Assembly (NCBI RefSeq): GCF_012843705.1
Contig: NZ_JABAFQ010000002.1
Span: 124,001-188,000, forward strand
Direction of reading: 5' to 3'
Length of the DNA: 64,000 nt
Origin: Fusobacterium sp. FSA-380-WT-3A
Lineage (GTDB): Bacteria > Fusobacteriota > Fusobacteriia > Fusobacteriales > Fusobacteriaceae
Below, one piece after another: positions 24,656 through 34,732 of this stretch. Under the pieces are notes generated by a model, which saw only the letters and a program-made list of their open reading frames with translations, made no database searches and was not told the DNA's origin. The translations under genes were made by a program, and so were the position numbers. How positions within the stretch are numbered: position 1 is the stretch's first letter; every line of letters starts with the position of its first letter.

Positions 24656-25426
24656 TTAATAGTTAAATCTTTTTTCTATATAATCATCAAATATTTCTTT
24701 AACTCTCAATTTTTTTCTTAATTCTAAAAAAGTATTTAATCTTTCTATAGAACTATTTATTATTAATTCTTCTGGATATTCTACCTCATTAACTATTTCC
24801 ATAGCCAAATCAGTTTTTCCTATTAACCTACAATAATGAGAATCTGTATTAACAGTTAGATAACATCCATACTTTTTAGCTATTCTAGCTACTTCTCTAC
24901 ATCTTTCTTCAGAACCTTCTCTAGTCCCTCCTAATGAACTATTATTTATTTCAATGGCTACATTATTTTCTTTAGCTGTCTTTATAACTTTCTCAAAATC
25001 TATAGGAAATTCTTTATTTCCTGGGTGAACTAAAATATCTATTTTCTGACTTTTTATGATATTCATAACTGCCTTAGTATTTTTTTCTATTGATTGGTTT
25101 TTCCGATATTCTGGACATCCATGAAATCCACATAATACTATATCTAAATTTTTATATATTGCTTGATTTATATCTATTTCTCCATTTTCTCCTATAATAT
25201 TAGCTTCTACTCCTTTTAAAACTCTTACACCTTTTATATATTCTGGTAATATTTTTATATTTAATAATTGCCACCAATGAGGAGTATCTAAAAGAGCTGG
25301 TCCATGATTGGTTATAGCTATAACTTCCATTCCATTTTCACAAGCAAAATTTACATTTTCTTCTATTGTACTGAAGGCGTGAGGGTTAGTATTACTATGT
25401 ACATGTAAATCTATTTTATAGTTCAT
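24656..25426 (-). CDS. PHP-domain phosphatase (YcdX-like)
   Basis: 256 residues. The PHP metal-binding motifs are complete: DLHVHSNTNPHAFST at the N-terminus, ITNHGPAL, GVEANI, FHG, HPGN and NTDSHYC. This trinuclear-metal fold hydrolyses phosphate esters; YcdX-type members are stand-alone phosphatases. The substrate is unknown. Start ATG follows GGAGGAAATAAG. Confidence 0.88.
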   Translation of the reverse strand: MNYKIDLHVHSNTNPHAFSTIEENVNFACENGMEVIAITNHGPALLDTPHWWQLLNIKILPEYIKGVRVLKGVEANIIGENGEIDINQAIYKNLDIVLCGFHGCPEYRKNQSIEKNTKAVMNIIKSQKIDILVHPGNKEFPIDFEKVIKTAKENNVAIEINNSSLGGTREGSEERCREVARIAKKYGCYLTVNTDSHYCRLIGKTDLAMEIVNEVEYPEELIINSSIERLNTFLELRKKLRVKEIFDDYIEKRFNY

Positions 25427-25571
25427 AATCTTATTTCCTCCTTATTATAAACTTTATTTTCATAAGATATTATATCATAATTTTATTTATCATTTTAATT
25501 TTTTCTTTTTTTTTTATATATAGAATGATATAATAGTATTGTATTATTTTTTATTTGGAGGTTATAATTTA

Positions 25572-26204
25572 ATGTTAAATATATTTAATGTAAGAGTATA
25601 TGGACTTGAAGAAAGTGCTAAAGCCAGTGGATATCCTATGATTAGTGGAAATATTTTCCCTTATGATGATGATATTTGCGAACTTTCTGAAAAAGATTTA
25701 AAAAGAATAGAGCACCTTGGAAATGCTATTCCAGCTAGTGGTCATGATTGTTTTTTAAAAGGGATAACCGTACAATTTGATATTACATATCCTAACTATT
25801 GGACTCCACAATTTCAAAGATACCATTTTGCTGATATAGTAAGCTCAACTTCTAAAATGCACAGAATTACTAAAATGAATCTTAAAGAAACTTGTAATAA
25901 ATATGTTGATGATATTGTAATTGAAAATCTTCAAAAATGGGTAAATATTTATAATTCTTTTGAAGAAAATGAAGAGAAAAAAAATATTGAAGGAAAAATT
26001 TATTCAAAATATGAAATATTTATGAAAATTATTTCTAATGCTCCATTAGGACTTGAACAAACTATGAGAGTCACTACAAATTATTTACAATTAAAAACTA
26101 TTTATAATCAAAGAAAGCATCATAAGCTTAAAGAAGATTGGGGAGTTTTCTGTGATTGGTGTCTTACTCTACCAAAATTTAAAGAACTTTGTTTAAAAAA
26201 ATAA
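25572..26204 (+). CDS. Uncharacterised protein, possibly ThyX-like fold
   Basis: 210 residues from ATG 25572, 10 bases after GGAGG. No confident family. Two stretches recall flavin-dependent thymidylate synthase: a conserved-looking central segment YWTPQFQRYHFADIVSSTSK, comparable to the ThyX substrate region with spaced Arg, Ser and Ser, and a later APLGLEQTMRVTTNYLQLKT, comparable to the region with conserved Leu and Arg. The exact RHRxxSxNxxSxR motif is not present. If related, it would be a diverged homologue of unknown activity. Monocistronic. Confidence 0.6.
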   Translation: MLNIFNVRVYGLEESAKASGYPMISGNIFPYDDDICELSEKDLKRIEHLGNAIPASGHDCFLKGITVQFDITYPNYWTPQFQRYHFADIVSSTSKMHRITKMNLKETCNKYVDDIVIENLQKWVNIYNSFEENEEKKNIEGKIYSKYEIFMKIISNAPLGLEQTMRVTTNYLQLKTIYNQRKHHKLKEDWGVFCDWCLTLPKFKELCLKK

Positions 26205-26295
26205 TAAAATTTCTTAAAAATATATGTACTATATATTATTTATATGATAAAATATATTATAAATTATTTTATTATTAATATAGGGGGAAGAAACA

Positions 26296-27168
26296 ATGGA
26301 TTTGCATTATCTAAAAATCTTTTATGAAGTTGCTAAAGAAAAAAGTTTTACTAAAGCTGCAACTAAATTATATATTAATCAATCTGCCGTTTCTATTCAA
26401 ATTAAAAAATTTGAAGAACTTTTAAATGCAAAATTATTTGATAGAAGTTCTAAAAAAATAAGACTTACTTATGCTGGTGAAGCTCTTTATAGAATGGCTG
26501 AAGATATCTTTAATAAAGTTCAAAGAGCCGAAAAAGAAATCAATAGAATTATAAAACTTGGAAAAGCCAAAATAATTATAGGTTCTACTTCTATAATTGG
26601 AGACCCGTTATTACCTAAATTAATGAAAGAGTTTAGTGAAGAATATCCTGAAATAGAATATGAAATTCAAATTGCTGATAAACCAACTCTTTTGAAAATA
26701 TTAAAAGAAGGTGGTATTGATATAGCTCTTGTTGATGAAGAACATATTGTAGACCCTAATTTAGATATATTGACTGTAGAAAAAGTACCTTATTATTTAA
26801 TTACTGCTGATGAAAATGTAAATATAAATAATGTAACTGAACATCCACTTATAAGTAGAAATAATGTTCCTAACAATTTAAAAGCTATTAATTTTTTAGA
26901 AGAAAAATATCAAATTAATTTTGACAATAGAATTATAGTTCAAGGAAGTTTACAAATTATTAAAGGAATGGTAAAAAATAAACTTGCCAATGTAATTTTA
27001 CCTTATTACGCTATTCACAAGGAAATTATTAATGGTGAGTTTAAAGTTATTGAAGAAATTAGTGAAGTAAAAGATGGATATCAAGTTATTGTTACTAAAG
27101 ATAAAAATTCTTTAGTCCCTATTATTAAGTTTTTGAATTTTATTTCTAATTACAAATTACTTAAATAA
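26296..27168 (+). CDS. LysR-family transcriptional regulator
   Basis: 290 residues: N-terminal winged helix (MDLHYLKIFYEVAKEKSFTK, AATKLYINQSAVSIQIKKFE) and a substrate-binding domain (about 90-290, IIIGSTSIIGDPLLPKLM). It starts the group LysR, gmhA, secreted nuclease, with 10-13 nt gaps. A regulator that leads rather than opposes its presumed targets would control its own transcript. The effector is unknown. Confidence 0.9.
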   Translation: MDLHYLKIFYEVAKEKSFTKAATKLYINQSAVSIQIKKFEELLNAKLFDRSSKKIRLTYAGEALYRMAEDIFNKVQRAEKEINRIIKLGKAKIIIGSTSIIGDPLLPKLMKEFSEEYPEIEYEIQIADKPTLLKILKEGGIDIALVDEEHIVDPNLDILTVEKVPYYLITADENVNINNVTEHPLISRNNVPNNLKAINFLEEKYQINFDNRIIVQGSLQIIKGMVKNKLANVILPYYAIHKEIINGEFKVIEEISEVKDGYQVIVTKDKNSLVPIIKFLNFISNYKLLK

Positions 27169-27178
27169 TTATGGAGGG

Positions 27179-27760
27179 ATGATGATTAATTTAATTGAAT
27201 CTTATAAAGAAGAATTTGAATTACTAAAAAATTTTATTGAAAAAGAAGAAAAAGAAAAAGTTACTGAAAAAATAGCTTATGAACTAGCTAAAATATTTGA
27301 AAACGGAAATAAAGCACTTATTTGTGGAAATGGTGGAAGTAACTGTGATGCTTTACATTTTGCTGAAGAATTTACAGGAAAATTTAGAAAAGAAAGAAAA
27401 GCTCTTCCTGTTATTGCTTTATCTGAATCTTCACATATTACTTGTGTTGGAAATGATTATGGATTCAATTATATTTTTTCTAAAGGAGTTGAAGCTTTTG
27501 GAAAAGAAGGAGACATGTTCATAGGAATTTCTACTAGTGGAAATTCTGAAAATATAATAAAAGCTATTGAAGTAGCTAAAAAGCAAGGATTAAAAACTGT
27601 TGCTCTTTTAGGTAAAGATGGTGGTAAAATTAAAGGAACTTGTGATTATGAATTCATTATTCCTGGAAACACTTCTGATAGAATTCAAGAAATTCATATG
27701 ATGATTCTTCATATTATTATTGAAGGTGTTGAAAGAATTATGTTTCCTGAGAATTATTAA
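27179..27760 (+). CDS. gmhA: Phosphoheptose isomerase
   Basis: 193 residues, SIS fold. ALICGNGGSNCDALHFAEEF and GISTSGNSENIIKA are the GmhA active-site loops, with HMMILHIIIEGVE near the C-terminus. It converts sedoheptulose 7-phosphate to heptose 7-phosphate for lipopolysaccharide core. The start is ATGATG right after GGAGGG; the second ATG (27182) has the better spacing. It is 10 nt behind the LysR gene. Confidence 0.93.
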   Translation: MMINLIESYKEEFELLKNFIEKEEKEKVTEKIAYELAKIFENGNKALICGNGGSNCDALHFAEEFTGKFRKERKALPVIALSESSHITCVGNDYGFNYIFSKGVEAFGKEGDMFIGISTSGNSENIIKAIEVAKKQGLKTVALLGKDGGKIKGTCDYEFIIPGNTSDRIQEIHMMILHIIIEGVERIMFPENY

Positions 27761-27773
27761 TATGTGATTTATT

Positions 27774-28610
27774 ATGAAAAAAATTTTTATTTTAATTCTT
27801 TTTATTTTTAATAGTTTATTATCTCTTTCTCAAAAAGAGAATGAAATTGGTTATATTGCTTCATTTAATATTTTAAGATTAGGTAGTAATAAAAAAGACT
27901 ATGATGAAATTGGTAAAATTTTAAATTCCTTTGATATCATAGGTCTTATCGAGGTATTTTCTAAAAATGGTGTTTTAAAAGTTGTTGATAGCCTTGAAAA
28001 ATATAGTAATGAAGATTGGAATTATCATATTGCCCCATATCCTGTAGGTACTAATAAATATAAAGAATATTATGCTTTTGTATACAGAACTAAAAAAGTT
28101 GAATTTTTAAAATCAAGAAAATATTTTAAAGATACTGATAATGATTTTATTCGTGAACCATACGGAGCAGATTTTAAAATAGGAAATATGGATTTTACTT
28201 TTATTTTACTTCATTCTATTTATGGTAAGAAAAAAAGTCAAAGAGTTGCTGAAGCTATGGCTTTAGATAAAGTTTATGATTACTTTCAAAATTTAGATCC
28301 TATTGAAAATGATATAATAATAGGTGGAGACTTTAATTTATCTGTTAGAGATTATGGATTCAAAAAATTGCTTTCTCATAAAGATAATATTATTTATACT
28401 ATTTCTCCCAATATTAAAACTACTATAGGTACTAAAGGATTAGCTAATCAATATGATAATATATTCATTTCTACTAAATATACTACTGAATTTACAGGAA
28501 TTAGTGGTGCTTTAGATTTTACTAATGGAAATTTTTTAAAAGCTAGAAGTAATATTTCTGACCACCTTCCTATTTTTATTCAAGTTAATACTTTAATTGA
28601 TGATGACTAA
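27774..28610 (+). CDS. Secreted endonuclease/exonuclease/phosphatase family protein
   Basis: 278 residues with a signal peptide (MKKIFILILFIFNSLLSLSQ). The DNase I-like fold motifs are visible: IASFNILRLG, IGLIEVFSKNGV (metal Glu), GGDFNLSVRD and a final SDHLPIFIQV with the catalytic Asp-His. Exported relatives include DNases and sphingomyelinase-like phosphodiesterases. A long DNA-binding loop cannot be judged from sequence, so nuclease activity is likely but unproven. It follows gmhA by 13 nt with only a weak ribosome site. Confidence 0.85.
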   Translation: MKKIFILILFIFNSLLSLSQKENEIGYIASFNILRLGSNKKDYDEIGKILNSFDIIGLIEVFSKNGVLKVVDSLEKYSNEDWNYHIAPYPVGTNKYKEYYAFVYRTKKVEFLKSRKYFKDTDNDFIREPYGADFKIGNMDFTFILLHSIYGKKKSQRVAEAMALDKVYDYFQNLDPIENDIIIGGDFNLSVRDYGFKKLLSHKDNIIYTISPNIKTTIGTKGLANQYDNIFISTKYTTEFTGISGALDFTNGNFLKARSNISDHLPIFIQVNTLIDDD

Positions 28611-28640
28611 AAGGTTGACTTAATAAGTCAACCTTTCTTA
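28611..28640 (+). terminator. Terminator of the LysR-gmhA-nuclease group
   Basis: AAGGTTGACT/AGTCAACCTT with a 5-nt loop directly after the nuclease stop. The following tail is T-rich but interrupted. Confidence 0.65.
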
Positions 28641-28659
28641 TTAATATTTAAGGAGAATT

Positions 28660-29292
28660 ATGAAAAAAAGAGCTTTTATTTTTCTAAATGGTATAATGGA
28701 TTCTAAAAATAGTTTTTATAAGGAGCTTTTGAAAGATGAAAAATATATTTATTGTGCTGATGGTGGTATTAAATATGCTTTAGATTTAGAAATAATTCCT
28801 TTAGAAGTATGGGGGGATTTTGATTCTTTAGAAAATTATAAATTAGAAAATTTAGAAAAATTAAATTGTAAAATTGTAAAATTTAATAAAGATAAAGATT
28901 TTACAGACGGGGAACTTATAATAAAATATGTTAGCAATTTAAATTTTGATGAAATTTATATTTTAGGAGGTTTAGGCGGAAGGACTGACCATTTTCTTAC
29001 TAATCTAAATTTCCTTTTCAAATATAAAAATATTTTTTATATTGACGAAAAAGAATTTATTTTTAATGTAGAAAACAATCATATAATACATGATAAAAAA
29101 AATTTTACAATATCATTTATTCCAATGAGTGATGAAGTTACTAACCTTTCCCTTTCAGGATTTAAATATCCTCTTTCTAATTATAATTTAAAAAGAGGAG
29201 AAAGTCTTTGTAATAGTAATATTATTACTTCTAATTCTGCTAATATTAGTTTCTCTTCTGGTAAATTAATTGGCATTATAGAAAATATTTAA
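28660..29292 (+). CDS. thiN: Thiamine pyrophosphokinase
   Basis: 210 residues. It transfers pyrophosphate from ATP to thiamine. The ATP/thiamine site residues are in CADGGIKYAL, VWGDFDSL, KDFTDGELII and LGGLGGRTDHFLTNL, followed by the C-terminal beta-roll. Start ATG follows AAGGAG. No TPP riboswitch is seen upstream. The next gene, uraA, has its own promoter. Confidence 0.93.
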   Translation: MKKRAFIFLNGIMDSKNSFYKELLKDEKYIYCADGGIKYALDLEIIPLEVWGDFDSLENYKLENLEKLNCKIVKFNKDKDFTDGELIIKYVSNLNFDEIYILGGLGGRTDHFLTNLNFLFKYKNIFYIDEKEFIFNVENNHIIHDKKNFTISFIPMSDEVTNLSLSGFKYPLSNYNLKRGESLCNSNIITSNSANISFSSGKLIGIIENI

Positions 29293-29301
29293 TTTTTCTA
29301 T

Positions 29302-29330
29302 TTGCTATTTTGTGTTATTTATGATAAAAT
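29302..29330 (+). promoter_or_regulatory. Promoter of uraA inside the thiN-uraA gap
   Basis: -35 TTGCTA (29302-29307), 17-bp spacer, -10 TAAAAT (29325-29330). Transcription would begin near 29336-29338, at the end of the first arm of the hairpin at 29332. Confidence 0.6.
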
Positions 29331-29331
29331 T

Positions 29332-29364
29332 ACCTCCGAAAATATTTTATTTGGAGGTTTTTTT
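29332..29364 (+). promoter_or_regulatory. Hairpin that sequesters the uraA ribosome-binding site and resembles a terminator
   Basis: ACCTCC (29332-29337) pairs with GGAGGT (29353-29358), extended by A-T pairs, and is followed by T7 up to the uraA start codon. The 3' arm is the Shine-Dalgarno itself. Read-through RNA from thiN would form the hairpin and be terminated or untranslated, whereas RNA from the local promoter would lack most of the 5' arm. Confidence 0.65.
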
Positions 29365-30588
29365 ATGAATGAAATTTCTACTAAGGGAAAATTAATTTTA
29401 GGACTTCAACATGTTTTGGCCATGTTTGGAGCAACTGTATTAGTTCCTTTTTTAACTGGACTAAATCCTTCTATAGCTCTTCTTTGTGCTGGTATTGGAA
29501 CTCTTATTTTTCACTTTTGTACAAAAAAAATTGTTCCTGTTTTCTTAGGTTCTTCATTTGCTTTTATAGGAGCTATCTCTTTAGTATTAAAAGAGGAAGG
29601 TATTGCTTCTGTAAAAGGTGGTATTATTAGTGCTGGATTAATTTATATTATAATGAGTTACCTTGTTAAAATATATGGAATAGAAAAAATAAAATCTTTC
29701 TTTCCACCAATTATAGTCGGACCTATTATAGTAGTTATAGGGTTAAGACTTAGTCCTACTGCCATTGCTATGTCTGGATATTCTAATGGACACTTTGATA
29801 TAAAAAGTTTTGTAGTTGCTCTTATTGTAGTTATAAGCATGGTATTCTTTTCATCTGTTGGAAAATCATTTTTTAGATTAATTCCTATTTTAATTTCTGT
29901 TACAATTGGATATATTGTTTCTATTTTTATGGGATTGGTTGATTTTACGCCTATCTTGCAAGCTAATTGGATTGGATTTTCTAATGATGCTATAACTTCA
30001 ATTACAACTCTTCCTAAGTTTTCTTTAACTAGTGTTCTTGCAATTGCTCCTATAGCTCTTGTGGTATTCATAGAACATATTGGAGATATTACTACTAATG
30101 GAGCTGTGGTTGGAAAAGATTTCTTTAAAAATCCTGGAATAAGTAGAACGCTTTTAGGGGATGGTTTAGCTACTATAGCTGCTGGTTTTTTAGGAGGTCC
30201 TGCTAATACAACTTATGGAGAAAATACTGGAGTTTTAGCAGTAACAAAAGTCTATGATCCTTCTATTTTAAGAATTGCTGCTTGCTATGCTATAATTTTA
30301 TCATTTATTGGTAAATTTGGTGTAATCTTACAAACAATTCCTTCACCAGTTATGGGAGGAATATCTGTAATATTATTTGGAATGATTGCATCTATTGGTA
30401 TGAGAACTCTTATCGAATCTAGATTAGATTTTTCATTATCAAGAAATTTACTTATTTCATCTCTTATTTTAGTTTTAGGAATAGGAATTGATAATATTGT
30501 TATTTGGAAAACAGTTTCTCTTTCTGGACTTGCTATAGCTGCTATTATAGGAATTATTTTAAATAAAATTTTTCCTGAAGTTGATTAA
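29365..30588 (+). CDS. uraA: Uracil permease (NCS2/NAT family)
   Basis: 407 residues from ATG 29365; a longer in-frame start at 29302 lies over the promoter and is rejected. It has about 14 membrane segments, with GLQHVLAMFGATVLVPFLTG at the N-terminus and the family signature GGPANTTYGENTGVLAVTKV. It is a proton-coupled uracil transporter by similarity to UraA; xanthine specificity is less likely given the motif. The hairpin and promoter upstream suggest dedicated control. Confidence 0.93.
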   Translation: MNEISTKGKLILGLQHVLAMFGATVLVPFLTGLNPSIALLCAGIGTLIFHFCTKKIVPVFLGSSFAFIGAISLVLKEEGIASVKGGIISAGLIYIIMSYLVKIYGIEKIKSFFPPIIVGPIIVVIGLRLSPTAIAMSGYSNGHFDIKSFVVALIVVISMVFFSSVGKSFFRLIPILISVTIGYIVSIFMGLVDFTPILQANWIGFSNDAITSITTLPKFSLTSVLAIAPIALVVFIEHIGDITTNGAVVGKDFFKNPGISRTLLGDGLATIAAGFLGGPANTTYGENTGVLAVTKVYDPSILRIAACYAIILSFIGKFGVILQTIPSPVMGGISVILFGMIASIGMRTLIESRLDFSLSRNLLISSLILVLGIGIDNIVIWKTVSLSGLAIAAIIGIILNKIFPEVD

Positions 30589-30600
30589 TTTTTAATTATA

Positions 30601-30647
30601 AAAAAGCTGAGTAGAATTAAAAAAATTCTTTACTCAGCTCTTTTTTT
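30601..30647. terminator. Terminator of uraA
   Basis: AAAAAGCTGAGTA with TACTCAGCTCTTTTTTT and inner AATT pairing. It is followed on the plus strand by T7, and the minus strand is also T-rich. Confidence 0.8.
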
Positions 30648-30758
30648 CAAGTAATTTAATTTTTAAACTTTTTATTTACTAGTTTTTTACAAAAAAAATC
30701 AATTTATAATTTTATTAGTTGTAAATAAAGTTACTTTTATTTATTTAAAAAATTAAAA

Positions 30759-32612
30759 TCAAGCTCCCATTACCAAATTAGGTAAAAATGTTACTATTCC
30801 TGGGAAAACAGTTATAAATACTAAAGTCAAGAATATAGGAATTAAAAATGGTAAAACTCCTTTTGTTACTGTTGAAACAGGCATATTAGCTACTCTAGCT
30901 ACAACAAATAATGCCATTCCCATAGGTGGAGTCAATATTCCTATCATCATATTTAAAGTTGTCATTACCCCAAAGAATATTAAATCTATACCAAATTCAG
31001 ATGCTACAGGTATTAACATAGGTAATACTAAGAATTGTAAAGCTAAAGCATCTATAAACATTCCTAAGAAAAGTAATAATAAATTTATCATTATTAAAAC
31101 AGTCAATGGAGATGTTGCATATTTCATAAATAATTCTGCTATTTTTAAAGCTATTTGCTCTCTAGCTATCATATCTCCAAAGAATGTAACAGTAATAACC
31201 ATTAATACTGTTACTCCACTTATAGCCATAGCTTCAACACAATGATTGAAGAAACTTTTTATATCTAATTCTCTATATATAAAAGCTCCTAAAATTACTG
31301 AGTAAGCTGCTGCTACAACTGCTGCTTCTGTTGGTGTAAACGCTCCTGAGAAAATTCCACCTATAATTATAAATGGAGTTAATAGTGCCCAAAAAGATTC
31401 TTTAAAAGCTCTAGCCTGTTCTCTAAATGTTGCTTTTTTAGCTTTTCTATAACCTCTTTTTTTACAAATAAAATAGTTCATAATCATAAGGGCTATTGTA
31501 GTTAATACTCCTGGAGCAAAACCAGCTAAAAATAATTTAGCTATTGATTGATTTGCTATTACTCCATAAACAATCATTGTAATACTAGGTGGAACTAAAG
31601 GTCCTATTATACATGAAGCTGCTGTTATTCCTCCACATATATCATCATCATATCCTTCATCTCTCATTGCCTTTATTTCTAATTGTCCTAATCCACCAGC
31701 ATCTGCTAAAGCTGAACCTGACATTCCTGAAAAAATAAGTGAAGCAGCAACATTTACATGTCCCATTCCTCCTGTATAATGACCTAATAAAGCTTTTGCA
31801 AAATTAAATATTCTCTCTGTTATTCCAGAACCATTCATTAATATCCCTGTTAATATAAAAAATGGTACACTTAATAAACTAAAACTATTTAAACTATCTA
31901 CTAATCTAGCAGAAGCAAAATATGCAATATTCCATCTTGATATAGAGAAGAATAATATTGTTGCTATCATTAAAGACCATCCAACTGGAACACCAACAAA
32001 CATTATCACTAACCAAAATAATATAGTTATAAATCCAGCTGACTCACTTAAATCTATGTATTCAGAAAGTCTAAAAATTTTAAACATACTAGGATTTACT
32101 ATTATTCCTAAAACAAGGATTACTAAAATTCCTATTAAAACTTTTGTAGGAATTAATACTTTATCATTTTTATAATTTTCATTATATGCTTGGAAAAAAC
32201 GAACCATCATTAAAATAGAAATTAATGGTAAAGCCATATACATCCAACCTGATGAAATATGTAAAGAAACTATTTCCATTATCCATTTTTTAGCAGTAAC
32301 AATTCTTCCAAAATAACACATAAATATTATTGATAAAAAAATTAAAAGTTGACTTATAGTCAATACTAATTTTTTTATACTTGGAGAAAAATAATTAAAT
32401 AAGAAATCTATAAGTACATGTTGTTGACTTCTTATCCCCATACTAATTCCCAACATTCCCACATATACAAATACAAGTCTTGCTAACTCTTCACTCCAAA
32501 TTAAGGGATTCCCTAATACTTGTCTTGATATTATTTGTAAAATTAATATCCCAAACATTATAATAAATAGAGTTCCCCCAACATATTCTTCTAATTTATT
32601 AAATATTTTCAT
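30759..32612 (-). CDS. siaQM: Sialic acid TRAP transporter, fused small and large membrane subunits
   Basis: 617 residues. About 1-165 is the four-helix DctQ-like subunit ([28 protein letters not shown]); about 195-617 is the 12-helix DctM subunit ([70 protein letters not shown]). The QM fusion is typical of sialic acid TRAP systems such as Haemophilus SiaQM. It works with the binding protein SiaP encoded upstream. Start ATG follows AAGGTG. Confidence 0.95.
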   Translation of the reverse strand: MKIFNKLEEYVGGTLFIIMFGILILQIISRQVLGNPLIWSEELARLVFVYVGMLGISMGIRSQQHVLIDFLFNYFSPSIKKLVLTISQLLIFLSIIFMCYFGRIVTAKKWIMEIVSLHISSGWMYMALPLISILMMVRFFQAYNENYKNDKVLIPTKVLIGILVILVLGIIVNPSMFKIFRLSEYIDLSESAGFITILFWLVIMFVGVPVGWSLMIATILFFSISRWNIAYFASARLVDSLNSFSLLSVPFFILTGILMNGSGITERIFNFAKALLGHYTGGMGHVNVAASLIFSGMSGSALADAGGLGQLEIKAMRDEGYDDDICGGITAASCIIGPLVPPSITMIVYGVIANQSIAKLFLAGFAPGVLTTIALMIMNYFICKKRGYRKAKKATFREQARAFKESFWALLTPFIIIGGIFSGAFTPTEAAVVAAAYSVILGAFIYRELDIKSFFNHCVEAMAISGVTVLMVITVTFFGDMIAREQIALKIAELFMKYATSPLTVLIMINLLLLFLGMFIDALALQFLVLPMLIPVASEFGIDLIFFGVMTTLNMMIGILTPPMGMALFVVARVANMPVSTVTKGVLPFLIPIFLTLVFITVFPGIVTFLPNLVMGA

Positions 32613-32635
32613 TAGTTATCACCTTTTTAAAGTTT

Positions 32636-32660
32636 TAGCGGTCCCATATAGAAACCGCTA
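32636..32660 (-). promoter_or_regulatory. Intercistronic hairpin between siaP and siaQM
   Basis: Perfect 7-bp stem TAGCGGT/ACCGCTA around an 11-nt loop, with no T tract. A stable stem just after a binding-protein gene commonly protects its mRNA 3' end or causes partial processing. That would yield more SiaP than SiaQM. Confidence 0.6.
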
Positions 32661-32674
32661 GAATTTTATTTTTA

Positions 32675-33694
<1,020 letters not shown>

Positions 33695-34696
33695 TTAATC
33701 TATTAAACTTTCTAAAAAAATTATTCTTGGTTTCAATACTTCCCAATTATTATCAACCATTTTATTTTTTATTAACAACTCTATAATTTTTTTTCCTGCA
33801 GTATATCCTTCTAAAAAAACTTCTTCCATAATAGTTGCTGTAACAACCTTATTTTTAAGAAGTTTTACTATTTTATTTTCCATTCCATTAGTAACTATTT
33901 TTTTATTTCTCAATAATTCTTTTGGAACTTTTTCTAAAGAATCTTGTGCATATCTATTTATATATATACCTTTTAATTCATCATCTTGAGCATATTTTTT
34001 TAATAACAAAACTGTATTTTCTATTCCTCCACCTTGAATAGGACCTATAATTGTTAAATTTGTTTCTTTTATTTTGCTTAAAAATCCATCTAAATAATTT
34101 TTAGATGAAATTTTATCATTACCATTATCTACAATTAAAATTTTTTCATCAGAACGTAAAATATTTTTCATTATCTCCCCTGCTATTCTTCCCATTTTTT
34201 TATGATTAGGACCTACATGTGGAATATTTTTATTTAATCTTATTCCTATAGATACTACTTTTAAATCTGGAAGATAGGGTTTTAATATTTTATATATTTT
34301 TTCTTTTGCTAAAGGTGTTATTATTAGTCCATCTATTTTTTCTTTTAAAATTTCTTCTAATTTAGATAACTGCACTTCTTCATTATTTATATCTGTTTGA
34401 ATAATTTTAAATTTTATATTATAAGCCTTAAATTCATCTCTTGCTTCCTGAAGCCCTCTATCTATTTCTGTTGTATAATACTCATTTTTAGATTTTACAA
34501 CAAGAGCATAAATAATCTTTTTATTTTTTATAGCTAGTGAACTCCCAATATAATTTTTTTCATAATTATATTCCTTCACTAGTGCCATTATTTTTTCTTT
34601 TGTCTCTTTTTTTATTGAAGGGCTTCCATTAATGGCTCTTGCAACAGTTGTTCTACTAATTCCTAATTTTTCTGCTATTTCTTTTTGAGTAATCAT
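33695..34696 (-). CDS. LacI-family regulator of the sialic acid operon
   Basis: 333 residues: N-terminal LacI helix-turn-helix (TQKEIAEKLGISRTTVARAI) and hinge, then a periplasmic-binding-protein-like sensor domain (about 60-333). It lies between nanM and siaP in the same direction with gaps of 24-36 nt, so it is probably autoregulated with the transporter. Known sialic acid repressors are mostly RpiR, GntR or other types, so a LacI regulator here is less usual. The inducer may be a sialic acid or an aminosugar; this is inference. Confidence 0.9.
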   Translation of the reverse strand: MITQKEIAEKLGISRTTVARAINGSPSIKKETKEKIMALVKEYNYEKNYIGSSLAIKNKKIIYALVVKSKNEYYTTEIDRGLQEARDEFKAYNIKFKIIQTDINNEEVQLSKLEEILKEKIDGLIITPLAKEKIYKILKPYLPDLKVVSIGIRLNKNIPHVGPNHKKMGRIAGEIMKNILRSDEKILIVDNGNDKISSKNYLDGFLSKIKETNLTIIGPIQGGGIENTVLLLKKYAQDDELKGIYINRYAQDSLEKVPKELLRNKKIVTNGMENKIVKLLKNKVVTATIMEEVFLEGYTAGKKIIELLIKNKMVDNNWEVLKPRIIFLESLID

Positions 34697-34732
34697 AGTA
34701 AGCTCCTTCTTTTTTTAATTTTTTATATCTTA

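Noticed and set aside
30648-30758. Gap after uraA as a hidden gene
   Set aside because: No frame with a start signal; A/T-rich spacer between terminator and siaQM end.
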